Assembly (NCBI GenBank): GCA_037042915.1
Contig: CM073200.1
Span: 992,001-1,056,000, forward strand
Origin: Auricularia sp. M13
Taxonomy: Eukaryota; Basidiomycota; Agaricomycetes; Auriculariales; Auriculariaceae
Direction: 5' to 3'
Length of the DNA stretch: 64,000 nt
Shown here piece after piece: positions 11,294-22,601 of the stretch. Each line of letters starts with the position of its first letter. The first letter of the stretch is position 1. The notes beneath the pieces are model-generated. The model did not search any database, was not told the DNA's origin, and saw only the letters and a program-made list of their open reading frames with translations. The position numbers were made by a program, and so were the translations under genes.

Positions 11294-12913
11294 TTATGCG
11301 TCGCAGTAGGCTGGACAAGCATCGCAGGGGATATGCAGACGTCTCCTCGTGCCAGAGGGACCGGGTTCGCGAGCTATGACGTGGATCCTCCGCGTCAAAC
11401 GGCTTGCCTCTATGCGATCCGAGTCAGAGTCCAATCTCAATGATAGGGACTCCAAGACGATTTCGCTCAGAGTTCGGCAGCCCATTTGACGCCTTGTTTG
11501 TACAACATCCAGGAGTGGACCAGCCGCCAAGGCTGGTAACTGAGAGCGCTTCTTCCGCACCACGAAGTGTTTCATGAGGTACGCATGCGCGCGGAACTCA
11601 AGACAACGCAGTTTCGGTGAGGCAGTGGCCGATAGCTGGCGCCTCATGAAGTACTCGGTTTCGTCCGTCTGATCTGAAGCACGGACGATGTCGAGTGTGA
11701 GCATCGTCAGTTCGAGGAAGACACTGTTCTGCATGTCCGCGAGCATGTTCAGCGAGCAGCGTAGCGTGACAAGCGTGGAAGAGTGCTGGCTGATTAAACT
11801 CGGCGCTGAGGAAGGCGCCATACCGAATCTGCGCTGGATAGGATAATCCAGGCCACAGTCAAACGTAACGGACGCCGCGAGTGCGAAGCTGCAGCTGCTG
11901 GAATATTCAACCCACTCCACCAGCTCCATATGCGTTGCTCTCCGGGATTCGAAGGTCCCAGGCGCCATGAGTTGCTCAACCGTCTCGTCACAGACACAAA
12001 GCGATTTATCGAGCGTGATCTGCTGCACATTCGCGTGCCAAAATGAGGCAAGGACTCGCCGAAGGTCCATAGATCCACCACCTCGACTTGGAGTCGTCAG
12101 CGAAATCGAGAGCTCGCTGATGGAATGGTTGTAGTCCGTACTCCAGACGGTGCCGATCAATGGCCGACCTCGGCGAATGTCGGTGAGATGAAGAGAGCTC
12201 AGGCACGGGAAAAGACTTGAGAGGTTTCTCCAGCCCGCCTGAAAATCAATTCTCTGGGCAGAGGCAGGTGGAGGAATATGGGCGAGAATCGCTACAGTCG
12301 TAAAGGCAGGGCAAAATGTGTCGGGCAAGAGAATACCATCCAAACACAGGTAACGTAGACGTGGAGACATCCCAGCGAATAGCGTTGGCCGAGGCATCGG
12401 CGGCTCCCGCGAAGTAGATCCTATACTGTAGCGCGTAATTTTGTGCTGCAGCGTCAGCGATTCTAGCAATGGCGCCGCGACTTCCAAACCAGGCTCGATG
12501 AGTTGCCAAGTGCCCGTCCCGACGATTTCAAGCTCCAAGCTTGTTGCTCGGCGCATATGTTTCCATAGGACAGATGCAAAGTCTGCGCCGTCTTCCTCGC
12601 GAATGCGCAGCCGGTGCAGTGCGAAGGGCAGAGCGCGTGCTCGAGATATTATCTCGTCCAGAGCCGCAGGGGGAAGACTCCTCCAGCCGTGCAAATCTAA
12701 ATTTGTCCATGCAGCTGGATCGGAGATTGCAACCTGTCTCCAGGTCGCGCAGACATGCGAGGCAGCTACAAGGCTGCAAAAGTCGAGGTTGCGGAAAATG
12801 CTACTGATCAACTCTGCTGCAAGGGCGTCGAATGGCGATGGAATACTTATATCCGACGTCGGAGTGCCATAGGACGACGCGGGTGATAGTGGTTCACTGT
12901 CGCTTGTCTGCAT
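11294..12913 (-). CDS. F-box domain protein, LRR-like C-terminal region
   Basis: Single-exon open frame of 539 residues from MQTSDSEPLSP. Residues about 28-75 form an F-box: LAAELISSIFRNLDFCSLVAASHVCATWRQVAISDPAAW, with the usual order of conserved leucines, VC..W and the closing W. The rest is a long stretch of leucine-rich segments (LRIREE, LESLTLQ, LRYLCLDGI, LSSLHLTDI, HSISELSIS, LRCLEFRAH) in the loose pattern of large mushroom F-box families. The likely role is substrate recruitment to an SCF ubiquitin ligase through Skp1; the target is unknown. The frame stays open upstream to 13117 with other ATGs, but MQTSDSEPLSP is preferred because the upstream extension looks non-coding. It is convergent with the kinase-WD40 gene, with only 198 bp between stops. 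Confidence 0.8.
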   Translation of the reverse strand: MQTSDSEPLSPASSYGTPTSDISIPSPFDALAAELISSIFRNLDFCSLVAASHVCATWRQVAISDPAAWTNLDLHGWRSLPPAALDEIISRARALPFALHRLRIREEDGADFASVLWKHMRRATSLELEIVGTGTWQLIEPGLEVAAPLLESLTLQHKITRYSIGSTSREPPMPRPTLFAGMSPRLRYLCLDGILLPDTFCPAFTTVAILAHIPPPASAQRIDFQAGWRNLSSLFPCLSSLHLTDIRRGRPLIGTVWSTDYNHSISELSISLTTPSRGGGSMDLRRVLASFWHANVQQITLDKSLCVCDETVEQLMAPGTFESRRATHMELVEWVEYSSSCSFALAASVTFDCGLDYPIQRRFGMAPSSAPSLISQHSSTLVTLRCSLNMLADMQNSVFLELTMLTLDIVRASDQTDETEYFMRRQLSATASPKLRCLEFRAHAYLMKHFVVRKKRSQLPALAAGPLLDVVQTRRQMGCRTLSEIVLESLSLRLDSDSDRIEASRLTRRIHVIAREPGPSGTRRRLHIPCDACPAYCDA

Positions 12914-13170
12914 GGTGGGAGAGCGGTATGAAGGAGCGGGATGTTTGGTCGCGCTTGCGATAGGTAGAGCCTTGCAACACAGCCATCGATAAGCGCTCGC
13001 TGCCTCGCCATGCGATGCAAACCAGACTGACAAAGTTCCGCCATAGGCGGAGGGCAAAACACTGTACATTGGCGATGAACATGACCGTAGATATTTTGTG
13101 CACAAGAAACAACTCAAATCACAGCCTTCGTGGCAAATTCGCGCTTGACCTGTCCAGATGTGCAGCGAGT

Positions 13171-15029
13171 TTAGCCTGCGTCGTGGGGGAAGGGGATTCT
13201 TACCTCGTCCAAAAAATCGCTGTCCGTAAGAGCGCGGACACCCGTCATGGCCAGCGCCTTGACTATCACCAGCGTTATATCGTGGGCCTCCTTCGTCCCG
13301 GCGGCCTTCGTGAACGCAGCGGTGTGGTTCCCTCCGTTCGCTTCCGTCGGGATAGCTGAAAGAGAATCGGTATCAAATATGGTGGAACCCCGAAGTAAAG
13401 ACTGACAGTATCCTGGATGCAACGCCGGGAGAGCTGGTTCCGCCGATGTCAGTCATTTCCGAAGTTTGCCCATACGCGATGCAATTCCTCACCATAGGTG
13501 ACATTACCCTGTGAACTTCAGCTCAGCAATGATGTAGAAACTGATTAGAGGTACTTGCAAAGTCCGTGGATGCACTGACTCCAAATTCGGGGCCGATCTG
13601 TGTGGTGTATTCAAATCTTTCGAGAACACGCGCAAACTCATGTCCTGATATCTGAGTTATAGTCATTCGGTATGACGCGTCTGAAGGCTTACATACCAAG
13701 CGTCTGGTTGTTCTGCAAATCCTTGAGTAGATGGCCGACTCTGATGTCAGGTTCGCATGATGTGGCTAATGCTGCCGCTCTGGAACGCTAGTCAGAGCGT
13801 CGTACGTCGGCATGCTGGGAGATCGCTCACTTGACGCAATTCACCAGTCTCTCACTGAGATCCCCCGCCTCCTTGCTCGTCGGCGCCCTGACGAGCCAGC
13901 GCATTTTCGCATAGTCTGGAATGACTGGGGCGTGTCAATCAATCTGGACTAAGAACGAATCGGCCTACTTACTGTTGGGCGCCCAGTCCTTGCCCTCAAT
14001 GATTCCGTGAATGCGATGGGTCGGCTTGATCTGTTGACGCAGGACAGAAACAGCGTTATACGCAAGGACGGCTGCGTCCAGTGCATTCCGGCCCTCCCAG
14101 GGCTGCGCACCCGCATGGGCACTGAAAGCAGTCGTTTATCAGGGCTTCACACTTCACACAAGACTACGCCCGAGCGAGAAGACGTACGTGTGGCCGTGAT
14201 ACTCCACCTGGACGTCCCGGATCGCCAGGGTGCTGCTGACCACTGCGGATTTTGGAGGCCCCGTACCCGGATGGCACATCACGCAAACATCCATTTCCTC
14301 GTACGCGCCGCGGTTCAGAAGCTCGACCTTGCCCGCGCCGCCCTCTTCCGCTGTTCAATGTTAGCAAGGACCACAGGGCTGTCAGGGACTCCACGCGCCA
14401 GGGGTTCCCAGAAGAATAACCTTGCCCGAGATGTTGTGTTTTTTCATGGCGGCCTTGATAGCAAGGGCCACCCCCACACCGGCGATTGCAATGAGATTAT
14501 GCCCGCAAGCATGGCCGATACCTGTAAGCTTCATTGAGTCGCACGACGGCTGAGGGTGTCAGATGCTCGTACCAGGAAGCGCATCCATCTCGGAATTAAC
14601 ACCAACGACGGTTCCTCCCTTTCCGTTCGACCATTCTGCCCTCCACGCGGTATCGAAGCCCAAGTAATGCCGAGTGACCTTCCAGCCTCGCGACTCCACG
14701 AATGTCGTCAACGCGTCGTGGGCATGCCTGTGCTCGGTTTATAATCAATCCTACGCGACGCAAAGCACTCACTTCTCCTCCCACATGATCTCCGGGTGGT
14801 CTAGAGGTGTTATACCGCTCAGTCACAGCGCGACCTGGGTGAACCACATCAGCTTACCATGAATGTCCAAGTTGAGCTCCCGGAGACTGTCGTCCAAATC
14901 AGTAATGGTATCGTCGATCGTCTTCAACACGTCTTCGTCGAGTGCACTGCTGTGCCTGTGGACTGTATAGGACGGCGGGGGGTCGTTCGCGGCTTCAGGG
15001 CCCTGACCGAACAGAGTCTTTTCAGCCAT
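13171..15029 (-). CDS. M20-family amidohydrolase / aminoacylase-like peptidase (PM20D2-like)
   Basis: Multi-exon minus gene. A likely start at 15029 gives [16 protein letters not shown]; earlier ATGs up to 15227 remain possible. Recognisable blocks in order: [10 protein letters not shown] (about 14880), [18 protein letters not shown] and [11 protein letters not shown] (about 14600), then after an intron [19 protein letters not shown] (about 14500), [15 protein letters not shown] with the catalytic EE pair (about 14340), [20 protein letters not shown] and VEYHGHT (about 14200), [17 protein letters not shown] (about 14090), and a last exon [19 protein letters not shown] ending [11 protein letters not shown]. 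These are the metal-binding and catalytic segments of M20 dinuclear zinc amidohydrolases, which cleave N-acyl amino acids or dipeptide-like substrates. Some splice sites in 13420-14000 are not pinned down. Confidence 0.82.
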
Positions 15030-15465
15030 AGCGCCGCGGGACACAGCAGCTCCTCGACGCTTCGAGATACCGCATGCTTGCAGGAGCGTTGTGAAGCAGT
15101 TGACCATGATGACCTGCTCCTCAGGATCGCGGCGGTCGCGAGTGGACGAAGTGCCGGCGCCCCGCGATGGCCATGGGACTCCGCCATCAACGTGTCCTGA
15201 TGGTACCAGTGTCCCGAGAATAGTCATCTCAATATGCGCTTCCCGTTCTACAGTACCTCCTTTGGAGGGTGTCCCAAGCGCAGCATGACATAAACCATCT
15301 TTTGTATAATTTTCGAGACTAGCCGTATAGCCGATAATGAAAATCGGGGCAAAGGAAGTTCAACGGCGCGCGCCAGGACTAAAAAAGCCGTGAACTTAAG
15401 CCTCAGGCTCGACACGACTCAGCGGAACGTCCACGTAAATAACAGAAGTTGATAGACTGACCTCG
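15030..15465. other. Intergenic between M20 and dioxygenase genes
   Basis: Promoter region of the M20 gene, part of which may be coding if an upstream start (for example at 15227) is used. No separate gene recognised. Confidence 0.4.
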
Positions 15466-16589
15466 TCAACTTTCATACTGCGTACTTGCCCGCATGAGCC
15501 TGTAATCCTCCCACGAGATCGCCTTGTGTCGGGGAGGATTCTCAGGCCCCTGGCATGACGGAAGACACTCGATAATGGACTCGAGGTCCGGTGCAACAAA
15601 ATATACGATTGAGTAGCGGGATCGCGTGAGCTTTTGTTCGTCTTCACCGGTGTATCCGTACGGCGTGGATGGTAGCGTAACGCGATGGAGAGTAGACTTC
15701 AAGTAGTCTGCGTAGTCCCCAAGCGCATGAGAGACGCATATAGAACATGTATTAAGGCGGCATACCATTGCTCCATCTCTGAAGAGCATCTCCCACGTTG
15801 AGACACATCGCGCCGCTGATGGGAAAGACGTCGATGAACCTATTGCCACCCTCGGGAGTCTCCACTTGCAGCCCGCCGCACTCATCTTGGAAGAGTAGCG
15901 TGATGGTTCCCCAATCACTATGAGCGGGCATGCGCGCTACGCGACCGTCCTCCACAAGCTTCGCCTGCACGGGAGGATAGTGAAGGAACCGCAGTTGGTT
16001 CTCATCCCCGGAGTGATGCTGCAGCAAAGATTCCGGCGAGCTAAGACCGATGCCTAAAGCGAGTGCTTTGATGATTTCGAGAGACGCTTCGTGAAAGGCC
16101 CAATAGAACGCCGTAGACAACGCGCGAAAGCCAGGCAGAATGTCTTCGGAGAGCCACACATTGGGCTGCAAGTTGTTCTGCTCGCTTCCAACCTCGTAAC
16201 TTTCCTGAGATATGAGATCAAATGATTGATAGAGCCTTCAGCACGCCCCAACGCGCCTTGCAGTCAGCTACATCACGGGACTCGGGATCGTGACTATTGC
16301 CGACTTTCTCCAAGCCAGGCCAGGAATAGCCGCGGTGGACGGTGTAGCCTGGAGGATGTGGCGCCGTCTTCTTCTGCTCCATGCTGAGAGCGAAGAGCTT
16401 TTGGCACATGACAAACGCGTCGGCGACCAGATTGTCTGGCACGCCGTGGTTGAGGATGTACACGAACCCGAACCTGCGACAGGCAGCGGCTAGACCGTCT
16501 CCGATGCGTTGTCTATCACTATCATTTGCTGTCCACGGGGCAAAATCGACGATGGGGATGGAGCTGTCCCGAAGGCTCGCGGTCGCCAT
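15466..16589 (-). CDS. 2-oxoglutarate/Fe(II)-dependent dioxygenase (isopenicillin-N-synthase-like)
   Basis: Minus gene starting MATASLRDSSIPIVDFAPW at 16589, whose IPIVDF opening is the hallmark of the family N-terminal domain. Next come GFVYILNHGV and, after introns, YPPVQAKLVEDGRVARMPAHSDWG. Iron ligands are visible as H-S-D in PAHSDWGTITLLFQD and the distal His in STLHRV; the 2-oxoglutarate-binding Arg is in RYSIVYFVAPD. The last exon ends RLMRASTQYES at 15466. Such enzymes oxidise small molecules, often in secondary metabolism. It is co-oriented with the M20 gene about 440 bp away, but the pair alone does not show a cluster. Introns of about 50-60 nt are placed near 16230-16180 and 15760-15710. 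Substrate unknown. Confidence 0.85.
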
Positions 16590-18310
16590 GATGTGCCACC
16601 GATAAGGTGTTACTGTCACCGTCCCGACAAGCCGAGAACACCTCAATTGCACCCGCCATGGCGGACGACGATTCCGGACAGTGGATATGAGATGGTTGAA
16701 TGATGAGACGGTCATGAATTATCTGTGGCTAATCATTTCATTTGCGTGTGCCCCGTGTCAATATTAATGGCCAGGCAGGTGTCCCTGTCCAGATGTTCAG
16801 ATTGATTCACAGCCCGAAATGGGCCAGATCTTGATTACCTCTCATAGACTTGCAGGGTCATCTCCTCGAGCACGGAATCGTGCGAAAATGTCACCTCGGG
16901 CGCGTGTGTGCCACAAATCATCATGAGTCGCCAGGATAGTTAGGTATCAGATGATACCCGCTTGTCAATTGCTCAAACTCCGCACTTTAGGGGCGGTCGA
17001 GATTAGATGCGGCATCAGCTTCCGAGCAATCCGCTTGATCAAATCCCGCCCGACTCGCAGCCTCGTCCTCATCGCACGCTTGCTCCTGTCCACAGTCGGT
17101 AAGCATGGAAGCTCATTTAAATTGGTTCTCTCTGAAGTAACATCTGTATTGAAACTTTCAGTAATCCAATATTTCCGGAATCGACCACCCGATAAGGCAG
17201 GCCGAGTGATGGCAGACGCTACACAGCGCGTCCGCCCGCTCGCCGGTTCAAGGACGCGCTGTAAGTAGTGGCCTGCTTTAAGGAGACTATCGCCAGGAGA
17301 GACCTGACAAGGACGGGAGAAAATATTTGTTATCGTTCCAAGATCGATGTTCCAGTATTCGCGCACGCACCGTTGAATTTGACGCTGCTGGAATTGGCAG
17401 GAAGTTGCGGGTGTTGTGCCGCCGGTGTTTGCCACAAACCAACCGCGACGCCGTCGGGATGATCATCCGTGAATCATCGTTCACAGGGGTGCAGCACCGG
17501 GCAATTGTGTCTTCTAAACACGTTCATGGGAAGCGCGTACTCGGACTACGTCACATTAGGCGAACAGCGCTCCTGTTTCACTCGTCGTCGCTGCTGCCCA
17601 TGGCAATCTAATACCATTCGGGTTCGTCCTTCGTCTCTCGAAGCTCCGCGGCGGAGGCGCCTCTTCTCCAACTCAAAGCTTACGAGACCATTCACCACAG
17701 TTCCGCACAGATTTTGCGGATTGATGTGACAAGTCAACTTTTGCCCCGGGGGAAGAAGTCGGAAGTTGGATTTTGCTTGGTCAGCAGGAACTGGTCATCT
17801 CCAGCGAACGCAAAATTCCTTGGTTTCCCGAGGGCAAAGACCCATAAATCTCTGCCGCTGATTCGTCCAGAACTTCCGTATCCCCACAATTTCATATCTT
17901 CAATCCAAGGGAGTCGACTGATTATTCATATCTGCAGGAGTTGAATACTATGGAGCGTCGTAATATCAGATCAACCGCAGGGAGCATCAATGTGTATTCT
18001 GCTAGGTAAGAAGTGTCCTAAATTTTGACAAATTATAAATGTTTAGTTTTACCCCGATGCCGGAATCTAATCGATGGCGACTTGCAAAATTTCGATTTTT
18101 GCCTCGGTTGTTCGAACGAGTGGTCCGCGGAACGACAAAGGTGGGATTTTGATCAAATTCTCAAAATTTGTGCGATGCTTTCAGCAAAATCCGAAATGTT
18201 GGTTGATATTTCACAAAGGATAGATTTCCGATTGTTGCATACCGCAAAATTTGAGTGTTACCTTTGTCAAAATTTATGTATATCAGGCACAAGCAAAATT
18301 CCACATTTTA
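16590..18310. other. Long non-coding stretch
   Basis: No gene I can support. Open frames up to 156 codons around 16965-17435 lack splice signals or family features. AT content rises toward 18000-18300, with several AAAATTT-type runs. It contains the upstream flank of the dioxygenase gene. Confidence 0.5.
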
Positions 18311-18387
18311 CGGCCAGCGGCCAGCAGCCAGCAGCCAGCGGCCAGCGGCCAGCAGCCAGCAGCCAGCGGCCAGCGGCCAGCAGCCAG
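18311..18387. repeat. 7-bp minisatellite (CGGCCAG / CAGCCAG) with 28-bp higher-order period
   Basis: Eleven exact 7-bp units alternate two by two: CGGCCAG, CGGCCAG, CAGCCAG, CAGCCAG, and so on, giving a 28-bp super-period. It lies just beyond the stop codon of the CaMK-like kinase (minus strand), so it is probably in its 3' untranslated region. Two GAAGGGC units follow. Confidence 0.9.
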
Positions 18388-18433
18388 CGGCGAAGGGCGA
18401 AGGGCGAGAAGCAATACCGGCTGCCGAAAGTAA

Positions 18434-19682
18434 TCACGTGCCTATAGCCAACCATGGGTGGGCAAGAGCCTACGTTGGTGCGTTGAGACGAAACTAATAA
18501 AAACGCCATCGTTTGACTTACTTGGCTGGCAGTGGGTCTCTGGCTAGGATCAGCTGTCAAGAGCAATCGCACAAAGTCTTGACCGACATCCGAAATGCCC
18601 GTCCAGAGATAATTAGGCTCAAAGGAAAATACACCCACGGTGATGGCCTCAATCTCCTCTTCCTCTGTGTCGCGATCGAAGGGCGTCTGACCTGACAACA
18701 GGAAGTACGTTACAATGCCCATCGCCCAGATGTCGATAAGCTTTCCATATCCGGCTACGACGAGTAAGCGATGTCATCCACGGCCGCGCGGAGGATGTGG
18801 ACTTACAACGCTTAAAGATCTCAGGCGCCATATATCCGAGAGTACCGCAGACCGCAATGAGCGGTCTGGTCTCCTTGATAAAGCTGGAGAGGCCAAAGTC
18901 CGCAATGACTAGTTCAGCGTCTTCCGCGGGTGACCGAAAGAGTAGGTTTTCAGGTTTCAAGTCTAGATGAGCGTGAGATGGAGCATATGGAAGGACGTGT
19001 GGAAGGACAGTGATGATACCCCTTACCTCTGTGAACAACACCCTGGTCGTGGATGAATTGAACTGCGTCAAGGACAGTGCGAATAAGGTGAGACGCATGG
19101 CTGAGAATTGCAGGAGATTTAGTGGCCGCTCAAAGTACGGACTGAGACGACCCACAGTTCATCGTAATAGCCCTTCATGCAGACGCGATCGTAGAGTTCA
19201 CCACCAGTGCAAAGATCTAGGATAAGATAGAAGTGGCCGGACGACTAGTGTTGACGTGGGTTAGGATAGGAAGGGAATTCAGGTAGAGCCGCGCGAATGG
19301 AGACATGCCTGGAAAGAGTCGTACAGTCCAATGATGTTACGGTGGCCGCGCGCCAATCGTTTGAGGACGGCGACCTCATAACGAACCTCAGAAATTTGTT
19401 AGTATTTTGAATCAGAAATGAGCAATAACTTACCAGGATAGCTTTCTCTGCCAGCGAGCGCTTGTTCATGACTTTGCAAGCGTAGAGCTTGCCCGTGGCG
19501 ACGTGAACGGCGCGTCGAACAGTAGAGTATGCACCGCTACCCAACGCATCGCCCGTCGTGTACTGTAACCAATATATAGGTATAGGAGGCATGGAATGTA
19601 CTCCAAGGAGACTTACACCATGGTCACGGGTGGTCTTCCGAATAGCCGGGTGAGGACAGTCGGTCAAATTTGGCTGACTGGA
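18434..19682 (-). CDS. CaMK-like serine/threonine protein kinase
   Basis: Multi-exon kinase, minus strand. The first secure exon starts after an acceptor at 19682 (SSQPNLTDCPHPAIRKTTRD). Order: glycine loop GDALGSGAYSTVRRAV, catalytic lysine in LYACKVMNKR, alpha-C/beta-4 VAVLKRLARGHRNIIGLYD, HRDLKPENLLF split by an intron after the G of Asp, DFGLSSF, GTLGYMAPEIFK, then IWAMGIVTYFLLSGQTPFD, DPSQRPTASQ and finally, after a 49-nt intron, ALAHPWLAIGT and stop. All catalytic residues are present. The protein ends directly after the HPWL segment, so the usual autoinhibitory and calmodulin-binding tail of CaM kinases is missing; it may be constitutively active or controlled another way. The N-terminus is unresolved and may continue into exons up to 20482. 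Confidence 0.85.
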
Positions 19683-19929
19683 CTGAAAAAGGTGTTATGG
19701 CAGAAGACATCGGGCTGAATTCAAGCACCTTAGAATTATTGCTCGTGGGACAGGCCGGCTGACGATGACATAGACATGAGTCGGCGTAAACGACGAACCG
19801 GAGCACAAACTCTGGGCAAAGAATCGCCAAGGGACCTAGGATGGGCCTCATCGAGAGCTTTACGAGGAGGGGACTAAGAAGCGCATCAGGTCCGAGACGG
19901 ACACATCGAATGTAGAGACGCACGTTCAC

Positions 19930-20482
19930 TCGAGCAGCCAGTTCGCGTTCAACTGCGAACAGAAGCGATGGATCGATTGAGGGCTGGGGGAGCGTGAGTA
20001 AAGGGCGAGTGGAGAGGCTATGTACAGACCTGGATAACGTGCGGCGGCGGCGGAGACAACGACGCCACAGTCTCTGCGTCGAGCGTTGGCTGGCAGCGCG
20101 TCAGCAGGCGGAATTTGGCGAGACAACACCGACCTGGACGACGAGCTCGCCGACGGAGCCATGCTGAGACACTGTACCGTCCGCGCACGGGCCAGACATG
20201 CCCGTGTTGTGCTGACCCTGATCTGCTGGGCCGACATCGTCCGGCCGTGGCGAGTCTGCAGTCTGAAGAAGCTCAATGGTCAATTCCCGGGCAATGGTAC
20301 TAGGACGGCTGCTAGACACTCACCGCCATGTCGACATCCTCGAAGGATGAGCCGGCCTGCTTCTGCCCCTTGCGGGCAGTACGAGCGCGGCGGGTACGGG
20401 ATGCAGGCGCAGGCTTGGGCGCAACGGGCTCCTTCCTGCGAGGGCTGCGACGCTGCTTCGTCGCGGTCTGGGCGGATTTCAT
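19930..20482 (-). CDS. Basic low-complexity exons, possible 5' part of the CaMK-like kinase gene
   Basis: Seen: ATG at 20482 opens MKSAQTATKQRRSPRRKEPV, a Lys/Arg/Pro/Ala-rich stretch ending FEDVDMA before a GTGAGT donor. In-frame pieces follow after plausible introns: TADSPRPDDVGPADQGQHN.. (20257-20140) and TVASLSPPPPHVIQ (about 20070). It lies on the same strand and directly upstream of the kinase, with good splice signals, so it may encode a disordered basic N-terminal tail. Alternatively it is an independent small gene. The join to the kinase core was not resolved. Confidence 0.35.
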
Positions 20483-20619
20483 CTTCCTGAGTGGCTAGGC
20501 GGCGCGCAGGCGGATGGGGTCGACTTGGGCAGCCATATGCGCCGGCGGTGCCGCATTTTGTACTGGGAGCGGGAGGGCAAGAGAATAAAGGCATCGGCCG
20601 AGGCCGCGACGGCGCCTGA

Positions 20620-21480
20620 ACATGAACCTTGAACCTTGAACCTTGAACAGCCGCTGACGCCCAGCAATGCATGTGATGCTGGCGACGGCACCCTTGCTGC
20701 CCAGCGCCGTCTCTCGGTGAAGTCAGCGCATTAACCCGATGGCCCCGCTGGCGACGGCAGTCTCGCCGCCGTCGTTTCTTGCCCCCGCGCCGTCTCTTGG
20801 CGCCGTCAGCGCATTACTCTGGCAGTCTCGCCGGCGACGGCACCCTCGCCGTCGCCGTTCCTTGTCCCACGCTGCTCTCTTGGCGCCGTCAGTTCATTTC
20901 GGCAGACTCGCTGACGGCGGTGACGCGGACTCGCCGACGGCGGCCGCCTCCCCGCCGTCAGTATCATCTGGACCATGCCGTCCACTCAATCCGCCGTCGC
21001 TCCCGTCTTTGTCCTGCCGCTTCCAGATCTTGGCGCCGTCAATCTCGTACGGTCGAATCTCAGCTGGCCGACGGCGGTTGCATCACTCTCACAACATCAC
21101 GCCGTCGACGCCAGCCGCCGTCGCTTCCCGTCTTAATCCTGCCGCCTCTTGGCGCCGTCAATCTCGTACGGTCGGCTTTGCTGACGGCCGCCGCCTCGCC
21201 GCCATCATTGCACTGCGAGCTTGCCGTCGACGCCCGCAGCCGTCGCTCGCTGTCTTTGTCCTGCCTCAATCTAACCCATTTGACTTTGCTGACGGCCGCC
21301 GCCTCGCCGCCGTCAGTATCATTCCCGATCATGCCGTCGATGCCATCAACGCCAGCTGCAAAATGCTCCGATATTGCTTGCGCTGTCAATAATTCGGTCG
21401 ACCTTACTGACGGCTGCTGCGTCGCTGCCGTCGGTATTGGTCTTGGTCTTGCTGCGGACACGGCGTCAGCGCCCAGCCGG
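20620..21480. repeat. GC-rich cluster of GACGGC..GCCGTC inverted repeats (copy 1)
   Basis: It begins with four tandem CTTGAAC units near 20625, then repeats CTTGGCGCCGTCA (at about 20798, 20878, 21030, 21146) alternating with palindromic blocks of the form TGACGGCNGCCGCCTCGCC then GCCGTCAGTATCAT (about 20930, 21180, 21290, 21410). It ends about 100 bp before the start of the gene at 21582. A second copy lies at 52120-52640, also upstream of a gene. Long open frames across it are a by-product of the GC bias. Confidence 0.7.
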
Positions 21481-21581
21481 TGTGCCTGGACTGCTCACTA
21501 GCGTTGTTTTAAAAACCCCCATGCTTGTGGATGTGGGCTCGTCGGCATCCCACACTTCGTTTTCGCAACACCCAACTCATC

Positions 21582-22601
21582 ATGGCTCAGGGCGGCATCA
21601 CACGTGATAGCACTCATGGCGCGTTTGCGCGGCACATGATCGATTTGAGCCTCACTGAAGGTCGTAACCGTGCGCTCTCCGCCATTAGGCAGGCCCACCC
21701 GTCCGTTGACGACGACGACGCCAATCTTTGGCTCGCCTACATCGAGAACTGTCACTCAACGGGCGTGGAACCTTCGACCTTCATCATGCAGTCGTTTCCC
21801 CTCGTATCATGGGCCACCATTCTACGCTCCGGAGATGGCCTTAATCTCGTTGTCAGTGTGCTCAGTTTTGGATCATCCAGGCACTGACTGATACCTTCAA
21901 ATCATACAGCCTGAGCTCACGCACTTGCTGCCTTTGTCAAATGCAAGTACACCATTTACACGTTTCACCTTTGGAGCTGAGCGTCTGCTTGCAGTCTCAC
22001 TCTCCACCGAACATTCGGCCTGGTCTTCCGGCTCTCGCTCTCACCAACGAGGAGCGGATTGCGCACCCGCAGTCATTTGCACCCGAACCAGGTCAACAGA
22101 CCGACGTCCCTGTTGCTCCGCCGCCTTCAACGCAGACTTGTCTCGAGGGCATCATCCCTGAGGTATGAAGCCCATCGCAGCATTCTCCACAGGCTGTGAT
22201 ATAGGCTCCGCAGAACAGTCCATCCAATGAAGTTCCGGTTCACGAGGCGCGATTGCCGACAGTTCGTCCGCTTCAGCAGCGGAACGACGAGATTGCATCT
22301 CGCACGCTACCCACCTCATCACATAATACCGTGCGAATGGCCGTCCAGGTGACGATTATTCAGTCCTATCCTGCACAATCTCATGGCCCTCCTAGGAATC
22401 CCCTGAGCCCGCGGAAGGCCATGTTGTTGGTTCGGCTACTGGTGACATCCTGGTGAGTAACCTTGCGTACTTGCGTACAATTACTTCTAGTTCTAGTTCT
22501 AACCGTGGATCCTACAGCGCACGCGCTCTATCCACGGAGTCATCAACATGGTATTTGGCACAGTGACTATCGGCACTCTTATCACGCGTCAGGGTTCATG
22601 A
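21582..22601 (+). CDS. Orphan hypothetical protein, six exons, all introns phase 0
   Basis: Exons 21582-21848, 21910-21942, 21995-22162, 22205-22348, 22396-22452 and 22518-22601; each length is a multiple of three and the product is 250 residues. It starts MAQGGITRDSTHGAFARHMI and ends GVINMVFGTVTIGTLITRQG plus one serine. The N-terminal 89 residues look folded (FARHMIDLSLTEGRNRALSAI.., then LWLAYIENC); the middle is Pro/Gln/Ser/Thr-rich and probably disordered. The second intron (21943-21994) starts GCAAGT rather than GT, a typical GC-AG intron. No family recognised. The same all-phase-0 design and an upstream GC-rich cluster are seen at 47595 and 52979, so the three may share an origin or regulation. 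Confidence 0.6.

Noticed and set aside
16965-17435. 156-codon minus-strand frame between dioxygenase and kinase
   Set aside because: Isolated, no family features, not supported by splice signals.
18311-18400. Possible CRISPR-like or coding repeat at the GCCAGC array
   Set aside because: No spacers; a simple 7-bp minisatellite in a eukaryotic genome.
20739-21501. Long open frames (217-240 codons) in the GC-rich cluster
   Set aside because: Produced by repeated GCCGTC blocks; no start context, splice pattern or protein character.
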